NCBI GenBank assembly: GCA_037074705.1
Contig: CM073590.1
Coordinates: 5,020,001-5,084,000 of the forward strand
DNA length: 64,000 bases
Reading direction: 5' to 3'
From: Zhengitettix transpicula
Taxonomy: Eukaryota > Arthropoda > Insecta > Orthoptera > Tetrigidae
The translations under genes were made by a program, and so were the position numbers. Below, one piece after another: positions 20,596 to 31,447 of the stretch; within the stretch, counting starts at the first letter, position 1; every line of letters begins with the position of its first letter. The notes below the pieces were generated by a model. It searched no databases. It had not been told where the DNA came from and was given only the letters and a program-made list of their open reading frames with translations.

Positions 20596-22545
20596 TACAG
20601 GAGATATATTTCGCTGCATTAAAAACCTAATTGAAGATAGGAAAATAGTAGTAACAACGAACGAATAGACGTCCCACGAGTTCAAGGTGGAAAACGGGAT
20701 AGCTCAAGGCTCGCCCCTAAGAGTAACGCTCTTCTTGTTTGCTATGAACAACATCGACACGATAATCACCCTGCCAATACAAGCAATGATATATGAGGAC
20801 GAGATTGTCCTACTCATAAGGGGCTACAATCGAAAGGAATCTGCAAAACAGATGCAATCAGCCGTAGAAAACACTACGGAGTGGGCTCAAAAAATAGGAT
20901 TTTCCTTCACATCGGACAAAGTGAGAACTATACTGTACTCAAAAAGATACAAACAAAAATTTATGCACTAAAAATAAACGACCAAACCATGACAAGTACA
21001 AAAAATTATAAGATTCTAGGAATAATATGGGATAGTAAGCTAAGATTCCATAACCATATAGAACAACTAATAACAGAAACTACGAAACGAATAAGTATAT
21101 TAATAATAATAGCAGCTAGACAATACGTTGCAACTTACATATAAAGCAATAATACTCGCGAAAATATAATATGGAGCCGACCTTTACCAGTCGGCGAATA
21201 AAGCAACATTAGATAAACTAAAGAAAATTCAGAACGAGGCGTTAAGAATAATATCGGGATGCATATGATCTACCCCAATAACGAGACTAATGGCAGAAAC
21301 AAAAGAATTTTCTCTGGCATTCAGAAGAAAAATGTTTTCAGGTGTGCCATAAAATCTCTTGAGTTAAGTAACCCCCAAATCAGACAAGAAACAGAGTCTT
21401 TAAATTACCACCACAGTGGGGAAGTATTAGAAGCAATACCGTTGCATAAAATTCTGGAAAAACACCTGAGGACAGCAAGGATCACACTGCCACAAATTGA
21501 ACAAAACACATTCGCAAGAACCCCTCCGTGGAAAATCTTAGACATTCCAAATAGACCAAACCTTCCTAAAACTCAAAAAAAGATAACTTCGTCAAGGAAC
21601 ACGATGAATTAATCAAGAAACACGATTATCCCAGATCAGTGTCCGCAGCAGGAGTAGCGAGTGCAATGTACAGCAGTTCTGACCAGGGCACTACAACACT
21701 AAATAACCAGTCTTTGTCCCTAACTGAAGTGCAAGCTGTCTACATGGCCTCTGATCTCTGCATAAACATCCCGGAAAACCATATCCTGATTCTAACAGAC
21801 TCATTGAAAGCAATCAAAGATATCATAAAGGAACAAAACATTGAACCTCATTAGGGACAATATCACGAAGATAAGCAATATAAATCAAAACATCTGTCTA
21901 GCGTGGATCCCTGAGCATAGAGGAATACCTGGAATCCTCAGGACCAACAAGTTGGCATAACCATACACAACAGAGAAAACGAATTTCCTTGAAACAGGAA
22001 CTCCTGTAAAGAAAAAATCGAAAACAGGTGGAACGAAAAAAGGAGAAGGAATAACAACGGAATAATCCACATTGAACTAGTACACTACAAAGATATAACA
22101 ATTCCCAAAACCATAAACAGAAAGAAAACAACAGATGATGCTATCTAGAGTAAGAACCCTCCACTCAGTTTGTACTCATGCGTTCCTATTTTCCAGATCT
22201 ACCCAAGCAACCTGTGAAGAATGCAGTCAACCACTATCTATTCCCCATATACTATTCTATTGCAGCAGGTACAACGACATCAGAAGAAATACAATCGAAA
22301 AACACCACATCTCAGACCTCTGTAATTCAACGACAGCTGCCTTGGGCATCATCAAATTTATCGAGGAAGTAAACATAAGTGAACAAATATAGAAACCCAA
22401 TTCCTAGTAATGTTAAGAATGTATGCAAACAATACCGCTAAGAAACTATTGTAAATAACATACGGGTCGCCAATGACCACGTTGTCGACGCAACTGTTAT
22501 AAACTTCAATTAAATAAAATAGCGCCAGTGTTTCGAACATTTACG
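20596..22545 (+). mobile_element. Non-LTR retrotransposon (LINE) ORF2 relic
   Basis: Reverse transcriptase fragments: ENGIAQGSPLRVTLFLFAMN (family usually NGxPQGSxLSxxLF) and the active-site region MIYEDEIVLL, where the YADD box has become YEDE. Then come a thumb-like segment (21001-21140), an RNase H relic with ILTDSLKAIKDI (about 21780-21815) and a WIPEHRGIPG block. A C-terminal zinc-knuckle-like CEECSQPLSIPHILFYC (22218-22268) follows. The frame is broken in several places. RT followed by RNase H suggests the I/Loa-type group of the Jockey/I lineage. It is 5'-truncated and inactive. Confidence 0.8.
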
Positions 22546-22559
22546 GTTCCCAGGCATCT

Positions 22560-23450
22560 AGCTCGTTTCACATTTACCCGACAATCGGCTAAACGACATC
22601 AGATTGGTGGAAAAACTTATGAGACGTTTCACACTAGGCCTGCACGGTGTCGTTGTCGTTCACCCTGCAGCTGACAGTCGTCCAGGTTCTCCTACAGCAG
22701 AGTCCCGGCTGTCGTTCAAGTGCGTCAGCCTAGAGGGTGATTAAGTTATGGTTCGTTTCACATCTACGCGGCCCGGTTCGTCTATTCTACATTTTTTCTG
22801 GTTTATCATATGCGTTCTTTAACTAAAATATTTTTGTATTTATATTTTTTCCATTATCATCATGGAGGATGTAAATTTAATTCATGATCGGCTCGTTTTG
22901 TGGAACAAAAGTAGAGAAATACACAAATACAGATTAGAGAATTGAATTTTTAGGGGAAGAAGTTTGCAGAGAATTAAGAAATAGATATGAAAATATGGGT
23001 GATAAAGAAAAAACGGAAAAGTACTATACAATACCTATATTGGTTTTGTTAAATCTAATTTTAACAACTTGTAAATTCTGGTAGTTCCAAAAAATATATT
23101 TATTAAGCACACATTTTGCCAGTTTTGTTTTCCCATATATTAAATTTAAGATAAATGCCATTTTATTGAGTCCGTGTGAGTTAAAAAGTAATCATCATCG
23201 CGTTTCTTACGTTATTTTCTTAAATTCCTCCACATACTCATCCACTTCTCGTACTTCTCAACCTAGTTATAGACAAAGTATTCGTTCCTTTCAAGAACAA
23301 AATTATGTAAAACTTTAGAAGCCTTTACAATATCAATTAAGGATGTAAGTTTATAATTCTGTGAAACATCCTCCATTTTTACACATTCTACAAACTTTAG
23401 AGCTCTCTAGACTCGATAATTAAAACTCTGTTTGGATTAACATTGAGCGT
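22560..23450. mobile_element. PIF/Harbinger transposon relic
   Basis: CGTTTCACA motifs at about 22565, 22625 and 22753 recall Harbinger terminal sequences. At 22863 a plus-strand frame starts with MEDVNLIHDRLVLWNKSREI. After a one-base shift it continues to EEVCRELRNRYENMGDKEK, which fits a MADF/Myb-like DNA-binding partner protein. On the minus strand (about 23350-23265) LIDIVKASKVLHNFVLERN resembles the end of the Harbinger DDE transposase, where VLHNF is typical. Convergent partner and transposase genes are usual for this superfamily. Both genes are broken and the right terminus was not found. Confidence 0.55.
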
Positions 23451-23799
23451 TTACTAAACAGACGAATTAATTATTTATTTTTCTTAAAATTTTAGAATAC
23501 ATCTGAAAAGTCAGAAAGTAGGGATGAAATTAATAGTGGTGGTTGAATTTTTATTGTATGTTTTCGTTTGCGTCTGACCTTTTGCAAATATATTTTTTAT
23601 AATAAGTAAATATCAGATAAATATAACGTACTTTTTTTGCGATTGTGATTTGCATTATTTGTATAGGCGAATACATTACCTGAATGATGTGTTGTGGCTT
23701 TGAATGGATTTTTTTATCCGTGTAAGAAGATAGACCCATAATACCCATACGAAAATAATTAAAAAACTATTGTTCAAATTTTCTCAACTCCTCAAAGTG
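23451..23799. other. No recognised feature
   Basis: AT-rich sequence with a short unsupported minus-strand frame (23551-23748). Confidence 0.35.
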
Positions 23800-24090
23800 A
23801 ACATAGAAAGTGTAAAACTAGACTAACTCCAAATAAATCACTACGATTACTGAAGTCTCCAACTACATAAAATAAAAGTGTCTAAAAAACCACGACGAAT
23901 TAAAACGGTAAAAAATACTCGTTTACTTAAAGAAGCCTAAAACTACTCCCAGTACCTTAAAGGAGAAAATAATTATAACCTTTAACTAAACAGAGACCGA
24001 AGTGTATCCGGTACCCTAAGAAAATAAAAAATTTACCCGGTAACTTATAAGGGTCGAACCCGCGTCCACCTCCACGAAGTGGAACATTTA
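23800..24090 (-). mobile_element. Helitron-like internal fragment
   Basis: Aligns block by block with 37420-37690: CTACATAAAATAAAAG, AATACT..TTTACTTAAAGAAG, CTCCCAGTACCTTAAAGGAG, CTAAACAGAGACC, CCGGTACCCTAAGAAAATAAA and GTCCACCTCCAC. It includes several units of the family's ~30 bp minisatellite. The GGTCGAACCC string near 24053 belongs to this repeat and is not a tRNA B box. Confidence 0.65.
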
Positions 24091-25004
24091 TCTGATTGAA
24101 TGTTGAATTATAAACAGTAAAATAAAAGTACTACAGCAATAAATATAATAAAATATATTAAACATAAATTTTAAAATTTCAAATAGTACGTTTTCACTAC
24201 AGTGTGTAGTACATCATAATTTTGCCATGTGTATTTATTCATGGTTAACGCTGGTCTGGCTTCTTGTCTGTCCGTCGAGAATCTCAAAGTTTAATGAGAT
24301 GTAGAACAAAATGCTTCTTTTACTACTAACATTTAGTATTAACATAAAAGCGTTCCGAATCATTGTTACGGTAAAGCCGTATGCGTCGCTCTATTACATC
24401 TTCTTACGTATTCATTTGCATTAGTTTCTACAAATGAACGCAAAAAAAATCATTTGCATAAAACAAACGTAAATTAGATTTTAACAAAATTATTTATGAT
24501 GCATACCGACTGATTTTGAATTTAGTACCATGATTTAAATAAACATCAGGATGTTATATCGCGATTTATCGCGCGTCAGTAATTCACCGAGCACGTCGCT
24601 AGTTGACTGCCGCTCCGTACAGTACACCGTTGTCAAACTCAAAAGACCATTATCATAAAATTTATTTTCAACACACCTAATACTTGTAGTCACAAATTAA
24701 TAAATATTGCTTTTGACTTTGCCTCGGAATTTAATTATAAGCATTGTACGACATAAAATAAGTCGTGTTCAACTAAAAAAATAATAACATACTTATACGG
24801 CAGCTTTTCCTAAATATTATCCCTTAATATTGGATTAATTATTTGCCTAATTTGTTTCCAAGTTTCATAATAAATGTTTGGTCAAGTATAGATGTTGATA
24901 AATTAACGTTAGTATTCCTGGATTTTGAACAAAGGCATACTCACTGATTTGATAGTTATTTCTACAAGAAGATGTACTACAAGCGCCATTTCCAAATTGA
25001 ATAA
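24091..25004. other. Gene-free AT-rich stretch
   Basis: No frames of note. A short GC-richer patch at 24560-24640 has no recognised identity. Confidence 0.35.
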
Positions 25005-25060
25005 TTTTTTTTTTGGCTAACAGGCTACATGAGGGTAAACCACATGGTGGATAAATAGGA
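25005..25060 (-). mobile_element. Severely 5'-truncated retroposon copy
   Basis: Ten T's (the complement of the poly(A) tail) are followed by GGCTAACAGGCTACATGAGG and the CCACATGGTGG block. Only the last ~45 bp of the ~500 bp family plus its tail are present, as expected for target-primed reverse transcription. Confidence 0.8.
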
Positions 25061-25335
25061 CAATTAAAGGAAATAGACATAATACCTAACGCACAGAAAA
25101 ATAAAGTACTCAACTTGACAATACATAGACATAAATGTAACAGTAAACCAACATACATAAGTACGATTAATATATATAAAATAAAATACAAAATCACAAT
25201 TAAGAAAATGGAGCAATATATATATATATGCATGTATGTATGTAGGTATGTATGTAAGTATGCATATGTAAAAATGAAAATCAGACAATTTGAAAATGAG
25301 TAAACAGAATATGGTAGTTAAATACACGTCAGAAC
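25061..25335. other. No recognised feature
   Basis: AT-rich with short TA and TATG runs near 25215-25265. Open frames are low-complexity. Confidence 0.35.
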
Positions 25336-25740
25336 ATAATTATTATTCATACATAAACGAGGAGGGAATAAATCGTTACATAAATAATGAAATATTTTAA
25401 AAATAAAAGTAAATTAATTTAATTTAACAATTTACTAATTTTTATTATGTACTTGTTATTACAGAAGCACAAACTCAGTCAAAAACACGCATTTCATCAC
25501 AGATACTATTCTGTGTATTCATTTTTCACAGAAGCACTATCACAAAACACAAACACTTATTTCAAACTGATACAAACTGGTCGGCTTAAAAAAAACCTCT
25601 TGCCTTAGTCATGGTAAGTCACGTCAGTTGATGTGTGAAACAGACGAGGGAGAGAGAAAAAATTAAGTACAAAATATTTAATCAGTATCAAATTTTATAA
25701 TAACTTAAACCTTGATAGTGTCAGAAACGTAGTTGAAATC
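25336..25740 (+). repeat. Dispersed repeat family, copy 2
   Basis: Second copy of the family at 1-385, in the same orientation and with the same order of shared blocks. Confidence 0.7.
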
Positions 25741-26784
25741 AACTGCTTACACAACGAATAACGAATTAATTAACAGAATAGTACAATACGATAGTATAAA
25801 CTAATTACAGAGTTCATCGGATAGTGTCCTCTTATCCCAATAACTTCGTGAAGAACTTTCAATTACAATGTGTAAACCGATCGAAAGTTGAAAATCAATT
25901 AATATTGATACCAACTTTATAAGACATGTTCCGTAAAATGATTGAAATTAATTATTTTTGCGCGAAAGGAGAAATTTTTGTAGCATAAATTTTAAGACAT
26001 ATAGAATAAAAAATAATAATTCATTAAAATATTAGTTAATTTACTAATATTCAGTTTAATTGAAATATTTGGTTATTATTAGTAACAAAGAGTTAATCTT
26101 GGTAATTAATAAAGTCCTTGAATAAGTTTTAGGTTATGGTCCTTAGATTCCCATCATCTTTTTTGTTCACCTGATTAAATTCAAAATTAGGAACAAAACG
26201 TAGTGTAACGCGCTTTTCGTACGGAATATATAAATACGAGAGATGTCAATTTGTTTTGGTGGAGAATAAGATATTTGAGGAGAAGATTAAAATTTGTGGA
26301 GGAGAAATCATTTTGGTTATATTGAGAGAAACGACGTGAATCTGTGATTGTATAAAAGAATAAATTAAAATATTTTTTAAAGTAACTTATAAAAAAAATT
26401 CTGAAATATGCATTAGGGATAAACTTTTCGCTGAATATTACAGCAATGAAAATGAAGGTGATTGACGTATTTCAAACTTGTTGCTGGCATAGATCGCGGC
26501 GAGAGTAACAAAAATATAGACGAAACCTCATTCAGTTTTCTGCAGCGTGAACGGATTGATCAAGGTTTTATCGTCGGAACACGACTATGATGGTGCGTTC
26601 CTGAAGATTGGTTTCATCTCGATTCTACCATCGAACTCAAAATACAGACATTTCAGCGAATTGACCATGAATTAAAACGGTTTACTACGTCTCACGTGGA
26701 TATCATCTTCAAGGTAATCATACCGCGTTTTAATGGTAAGAAAAAAATAGTTAAGAAAAATCCGTCGCGGAGATCCCTCATCCC
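25741..26784. other. Unassigned stretch
   Basis: AT-rich to about 26200. A TATA-like TATATAAATAC lies at 26228-26238, then a GC-richer part at 26440-26720 with no long frame. It may belong to the LTR element that starts at 26785 or be older transposon debris. Confidence 0.3.
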
Positions 26785-27171
26785 TGTAGCTCAAAGGGAG
26801 AGGACCTATAAAATAGCTATTGTCTACAAAAGGTGTTAAGAGAGTGCATGACGAAAGTATGAGGTATAACTCTTGTCAGGACTAATTAAGTAACCCGGAA
26901 ACGTCACTTGGTAGTTTAGTCTAAGAAAGTATTTAATCCTAGTGGAATTCTCGGAGCCGTTATAGGACTGAGAGACCTCTTCGACAACTGTAATAGAAAA
27001 TTTTTAATTTTGTTAATAGTACTATTTTATGTGGATTTTGGTAATGTGAATAAATTGTAGTGTCTACACTATCAAATGTTTTACTCGTGTTCGGAACTTG
27101 GGAGGGTTTAAGAGAGGGATGTGAGACTGGGTAGATAGTAGCTTAGAGGTTACTATGGCCTCTCGACTACA
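26785..27171 (+). mobile_element. Candidate LTR (387 bp)
   Basis: Begins TGTAG and ends CTACA, a 5 bp inverted terminus in the TG...CA form. It holds a TATA-like CCTATAAAATAG about 20 bp in and an AATAAATTGTAG block before the end. It is followed directly by TTTTTGGTGACTTCTCGG, which looks like a primer-binding region of gypsy-type elements. No matching 3' LTR or intact gag was found, so this is probably a truncated element. Confidence 0.45.
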
Positions 27172-27189
27172 TTTTTGGTGACTTCTCGG

Positions 27190-27560
27190 AATTTGTTAAG
27201 ATGCAGGAAATCTCCTTAATCAAATAGGACGCGTCACTTTTGTAGATGGACATGCTAAATTTGAACCATTTGATGAGAGAATAAATTGAGTTCAGTAGAA
27301 TTTGTAACCTACTTCATTGGTCTCCATTTTGGCTGATGGCAACGAACGAAATTTCAATGAAGTACACAGCGTTTGGTGGTTTTATAACTGAGACTGAATT
27401 TTGTAATCTGAGGACGATTACATTCGGGTCCACATCGCTACCCAGAGGAGTAAGAAATTCTGATCCAAATTGTTATCATGGAGACAGTTTTTAAATTCAT
27501 TAAGGAACGTAGTTTTTCCCGGTGTAGTTGCTGGATGAAGTTCTCTTGGGATTCCAACCG
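27190..27560. other. Possible internal remnant of LTR element
   Basis: Follows the putative primer-binding region. Frames are interrupted and no gag motif can be named. Confidence 0.25.
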
Positions 27561-27570
27561 GGTAGCGTAG

Positions 27571-27660
27571 TTTTGTAAACACAACGTTTCGATGGCTTCT
27601 TCAGGTGAAGAAGATGGCGGTGCAAGCCATCGAAACGTTGAGTTTTAAATTCTCAGAGTT
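27571..27660. mobile_element. Inverted PLE 3' ends with hammerhead-like core
   Basis: Two PLE-type 3' tail motifs meet tail-inverted at 27604/27605, giving a palindrome with arms CAACGTTTCGATGGCTTCTT and its complement. The plus-strand arm contains GTGAAGA (27605-27611), a 6 bp stem GATGGC/GCCATC (27613-27618 with 27626-27631) with a 7-base loop, then GAAAC. This is the layout of a hammerhead ribozyme core except that the first C of CUGANGA is G. The minus-strand arm has an exact CTGAAGA but lacks half of the stem. Confidence 0.55.
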
Positions 27661-27799
27661 GAACAATAAACTCTACAGGTAAACGAGTCCAGTTTCAGAA
27701 CGACGACGCCTGCCAGTGATGTCCTCTACGGCCACCATCCCGTGACGCTCCGCTACCCGCCGCCAGAACCGAGCATCACACCAGCCACAGCAGAAAACA

Positions 27800-28345
27800 A
27801 ATCATGGAAAATTGTAGTTCAGCCCCTAGGTGTGGGAGTGGGGAAGGATGTGGGTGATAGACCGTTACATAAAAGTCATGAGTAAACAACGCAGACTGGT
27901 ATTGAATATTGGGTTATAGAAGTCACTGAGTTTAATTATGACATTTACCATACTGGTGAAGATGTAGTTCAGCTCCTAGTAGTGGGGATAAACAAATTTT
28001 CGTTTACAAATGCTCTGACTAATTTCGACCAATCTTTAGACACATGTTACTTACAATCCAGATATAAACACTGAGGGATTATGACACACCAACCGATCCT
28101 TAGAGTTACCTTTAAAAACCTTCCCAAAAGGACATTATTAGTGTCAGATAAAACAATTAAAGAATTATTAAGTGGCTAATATTAGCTCCGAAAGGCAATG
28201 GAGGGAGTGGTAGAAGTGGTTTACAAAAAAAAGTAATGCAAAAGAGACCGAGATTAGTGTCAATTCCGGATTTATAGGAGTCACTGAGTATAATTCTCAC
28301 ATTAACCATAATTAAACATTCAATCAGATAAATGTTTTAAAGACA
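27800..28345 (+). mobile_element. Helitron-like internal fragment
   Basis: Aligns with 45690-46160: GGGTTATAGAAGTCA.TGAGTT, CATACTGGT.A.GATGTAGTTCAG, ACACATGTTACTTACAATC, ATAAACACTGAGGG.TTA and GGAGTC.CTGAGT.TA. Both termini are missing. Confidence 0.65.
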
Positions 28346-29830
28346 TATTTCACTAATTATGCAATTTAATCTTTTTAAAATATCAGTCAACCGAATAATA
28401 TCCTTTTGTGATTACGTTTATTAAAAGTAGACTATTTTGTCTATATCTCTGAAAAATCCCCGATCTCAGATTTTTGTAGATTAATTCCGAACACCTAATA
28501 ATTAAAATTCTACCAAAAATATGGATTACTCGTACGTTTCAGCAGTAGTAAAATTTGTCGGTTGGATGTCAGCTATCAACCTGTCGACTGGCGCATTAAT
28601 AATTGTTCCTCTTTCGGAGTTCTACTTACTTTCCTGACATCACATTTAATCATATCGACGTTTTTTATTAGTCCGTGAGGTCAAGAATCAAACACAGGAT
28701 GACATGGATCTCTAAAACTACCCATCATATCAAACGAAGTTGGGAATGACATTTGTTCGTCTCGAAGGGGGACATTCAATGGTAGCATTGTAGACGTAGT
28801 GGGGAAATAAAATTCGTAACTCCTATGTTTTGTAGCAGGATTGTATTTGATGAGTAAAAAAACTAGCCATTTGAGCATGTTATTTAAGTAGTTTCTTTTT
28901 CAAATGAAATACAAAGAAATGGGAAAGTTCATTTATTCGGTTATAAATTAGTCAAAAATTAATTTCAGTGTTACCCAGGAACAACTATGAAGACATACTA
29001 GTTTTTGTTCCCATCAAGATTATCGTTTAAAGAGAGTTCCCTTGTCTCTCACAAAATGCGGTGTGTTTATTTTAAGCGAATCTGCTGGTCATTAATAATT
29101 TTATTGTAGGTGAATATGTCAATGTAGTCTTATGTTGTTGATCTGACGTGTATTTCTCGAGTTATCTTACTTTTTCTACGGTTCTGTTTACCCATTTTGG
29201 TTTTTGTTGCTTATAAAGGCATCTGTGAACTACATAACTTCAGCCGTGGGACAAATAAATGTAACCATTTCGGGATAACCCAAATATGCAAAAAAAATGT
29301 GGGTTCCAGGTTAATTATATCATTCCGTCCTTCCCCACCACCAGAAGGTAGGGGTGGAGAGTCGAGTTTGGTTTCATTGATGCCCCTGTTGGAGACGAAC
29401 AAATTTTGTTGTTCAACTTTTATGATACGCTGGGAAGTTTTCGAGAAATTCAATGTCTTTAGCTAAATCAGCAAACCTGTATATGAATAATTTTGCTTCA
29501 AATTTCAGTATGTTAAGGAAAGGGGGAGGGGATGGATTGTAATCATTAATCCCAAGCACAAACCTTGGGAGGGTTTTAGTCTTGCGCATATAATCTGGAA
29601 CCTTTTGAAGTCGAAATGATCCGGGCCGACCATCTCCATGCACCACAGAAGAAAACAACCATTAAAATGCGAAAAGCTGTCCTTGGATGATTTCTGTGAT
29701 CAGGATAGTATATATGGAATACTGGTTGTTATATCATGAAAATTCTCCTGAAGATTCTGCCCTCCTTGTAATACTTGTTGCAAACGAAGCTCAGCTATGA
29801 AGACTATCAAACTGAACTGAAGAATCTGAA
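28346..29830. other. Gene-poor stretch
   Basis: Unsupported frames lie at 28681-28878 (-), 29197-29466 (+), 29211-29453 (-) and 29413-29658 (-). Polypurine patches with GGGGAGG near 29335-29360 and 29518-29535 recall the Helitron-like interior but cannot be aligned with confidence. Confidence 0.3.
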
Positions 29831-29834
29831 CTGA

Positions 29835-29915
29835 ATGGTGAATCGAACTAGGGACCTCCCCTTGCTACGTGGTGATTTTAACTATCTGTGATATCGTTCG
29901 ACTCCGTCAGGTGCC
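29835..29915 (-). mobile_element. tRNA-derived SINE head
   Basis: The minus strand has CACAGATAGTTAAAATCACC (A-box region) and GGTCCCTAGTTCGATTC (B box) at tRNA-like spacing. The acceptor stem is absent. Confidence 0.5.
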
Positions 29916-30040
29916 ACAACATCTCCTTCACAATAGAAATTCATTTATTCCAAATAATAAAATTATAAAGTTTTGTACATAACGACTAGTCAAATTTTGG
30001 GGTTAACTAGCCCCAGGAAAACGGATTTAAAACAAACTTT

Positions 30041-30265
30041 CTACGCAACCATGAGAGATGCAGCGATTGGGATACCAGACTGAGGGGTCTCAGTCATGAA
30101 GCGACGTCCCTTGCAGTTGGACATGGACGCTTTGTCAGATTTTTCGGTGGAGTCTCTCTGTGATGATGGGCGAAGATAAATTTGACAGCCAAGGTCAAAC
30201 ACTATAGTCGGCTCCACGAAAAATGTAATATCAAGGTCACAGTAGCTATCCAACCCGCTCCTCAT
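30041..30265 (-). other. Unassigned 74-codon open frame
   Basis: Composition is more coding-like than the flanks and the frame has a clean start and stop. The product, with a run such as ITFFVEPTIVFDLGCQIYL, matches nothing I know. It could be a transposon relic. No function is claimed. Confidence 0.2.
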
Positions 30266-31189
30266 ACCTCGTCCAGCGGTGTTACCAGATTGCGTACCTT
30301 GTTACTACCGGTACAATCGCCGCAGTGACGCAGTGACGCAGTGACAACACATAATAGCATCTCCAGACAGAATTATCCTCCGGCTTCAACCTGTAAGCGA
30401 CCTGTTTGTCCAACTGATTTCTTATTGGTGGTTTTGAAATTTTTTTGACAAATCGTAGGCCTCAGACGGCCTGACGTCCTAAATTTCGTCTGTTACGGCT
30501 GGTGACGTCAGCACTAGAGGCTGAGCCTTTTTGCATCTGGCTGTTGTCGGCCCGGAAAACCCCTCGGCTTTTCAAACAATAGAAGTTCAGTTATAACCCG
30601 CAGCCAGACTGGCACCAAGCGGTATTTTCCGATGTTGGCGGAAATATCAGCCAAAATATGGTTGTTCACGCGATTGAAAAAAAATAACTGACTTAAATAT
30701 CAGTGTAAATAAATTAATAATTCACCGATCTTTCCTGACGCGCAGCAGGCTAAGCTACAATTTACTAAATAATATTCTTATTAAATTGCGTGAACCGACT
30801 TTCAAGTCAATTAAAGCCAAAAAGTATAATAAATGGGCCTAACATTTTAAATTTCCGTGTTCTGACTTAATGGTAAATATATACATTCAGTTTTCTCACT
30901 AATTTCATTTTGACTATAGTGATTGTGTCAAAATTGTACGATTGTAAATTTTTTTAACAAAAACTATAATTACATGTACGGCTTGAATATTGTACAAATA
31001 TGTACGTAAACGTCTTTATTTTGAACTAAATTAATTAATCAGTTATGGGTTATTAACTGTATTTGCTTTTTACTTAATGAGTAAATAGGATACGAGAATG
31101 ATTGTTTCTTCGATGTGTCTCAAATGGAATATATTGTATTATTTCATATTACGACACTCGTCATTTTCTGTTCTCTGGCCTCTATGTGT
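30266..31189. other. No recognised feature
   Basis: Contains three GCAGTGAC units in tandem near 30323-30347 and a GC-richer part to about 30640, then AT-rich sequence. No gene is supported. Confidence 0.35.
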
Positions 31190-31447
31190 ATTTATTTACT
31201 ACTACTCGTTGGCTCAACAGTCCATTAAGGGTCTTGACCTACCGAGACGACCACCAGAGTGTCACCTTATATGACGATCTGGATTTATAAGTGACATGTG
31301 GTCAGTGTGACGATTCTCCCTCAGCCTGAGCCACAGTTTTCGTGACCAGGACTAGCTCAAGCATCCATGTCAATGCCGGGAATCGAACCCGGGTCCTCTG
31401 TGATGCGAGGCAATGGCGCTGGCCGCTACACTACAGCAGACCGGCTG
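31190..31447 (-). mobile_element. tRNA-derived SINE, longer copy
   Basis: On the minus strand: tRNA-like head with A-box region GTAGTGTAGCGGCCAGCGCC and B box CCCGGGTTCGATTCCC. The body follows with GTCACGAAAACTGTGG and a block ending near CCCTTAATGGACTGTTGAGC. It aligns with 34092-34412 in inverted orientation. Confidence 0.75.

Noticed and set aside
24040..24085. tRNA B-box-like GGGTCGAACCC
   Set aside because: The segment aligns with the Helitron-like interior at 37660-37700, so it is part of that repeat.
30323..30347. GCAGTGAC tandem triplet as a regulatory element
   Set aside because: Three short units are within chance expectation for local slippage; no further support.
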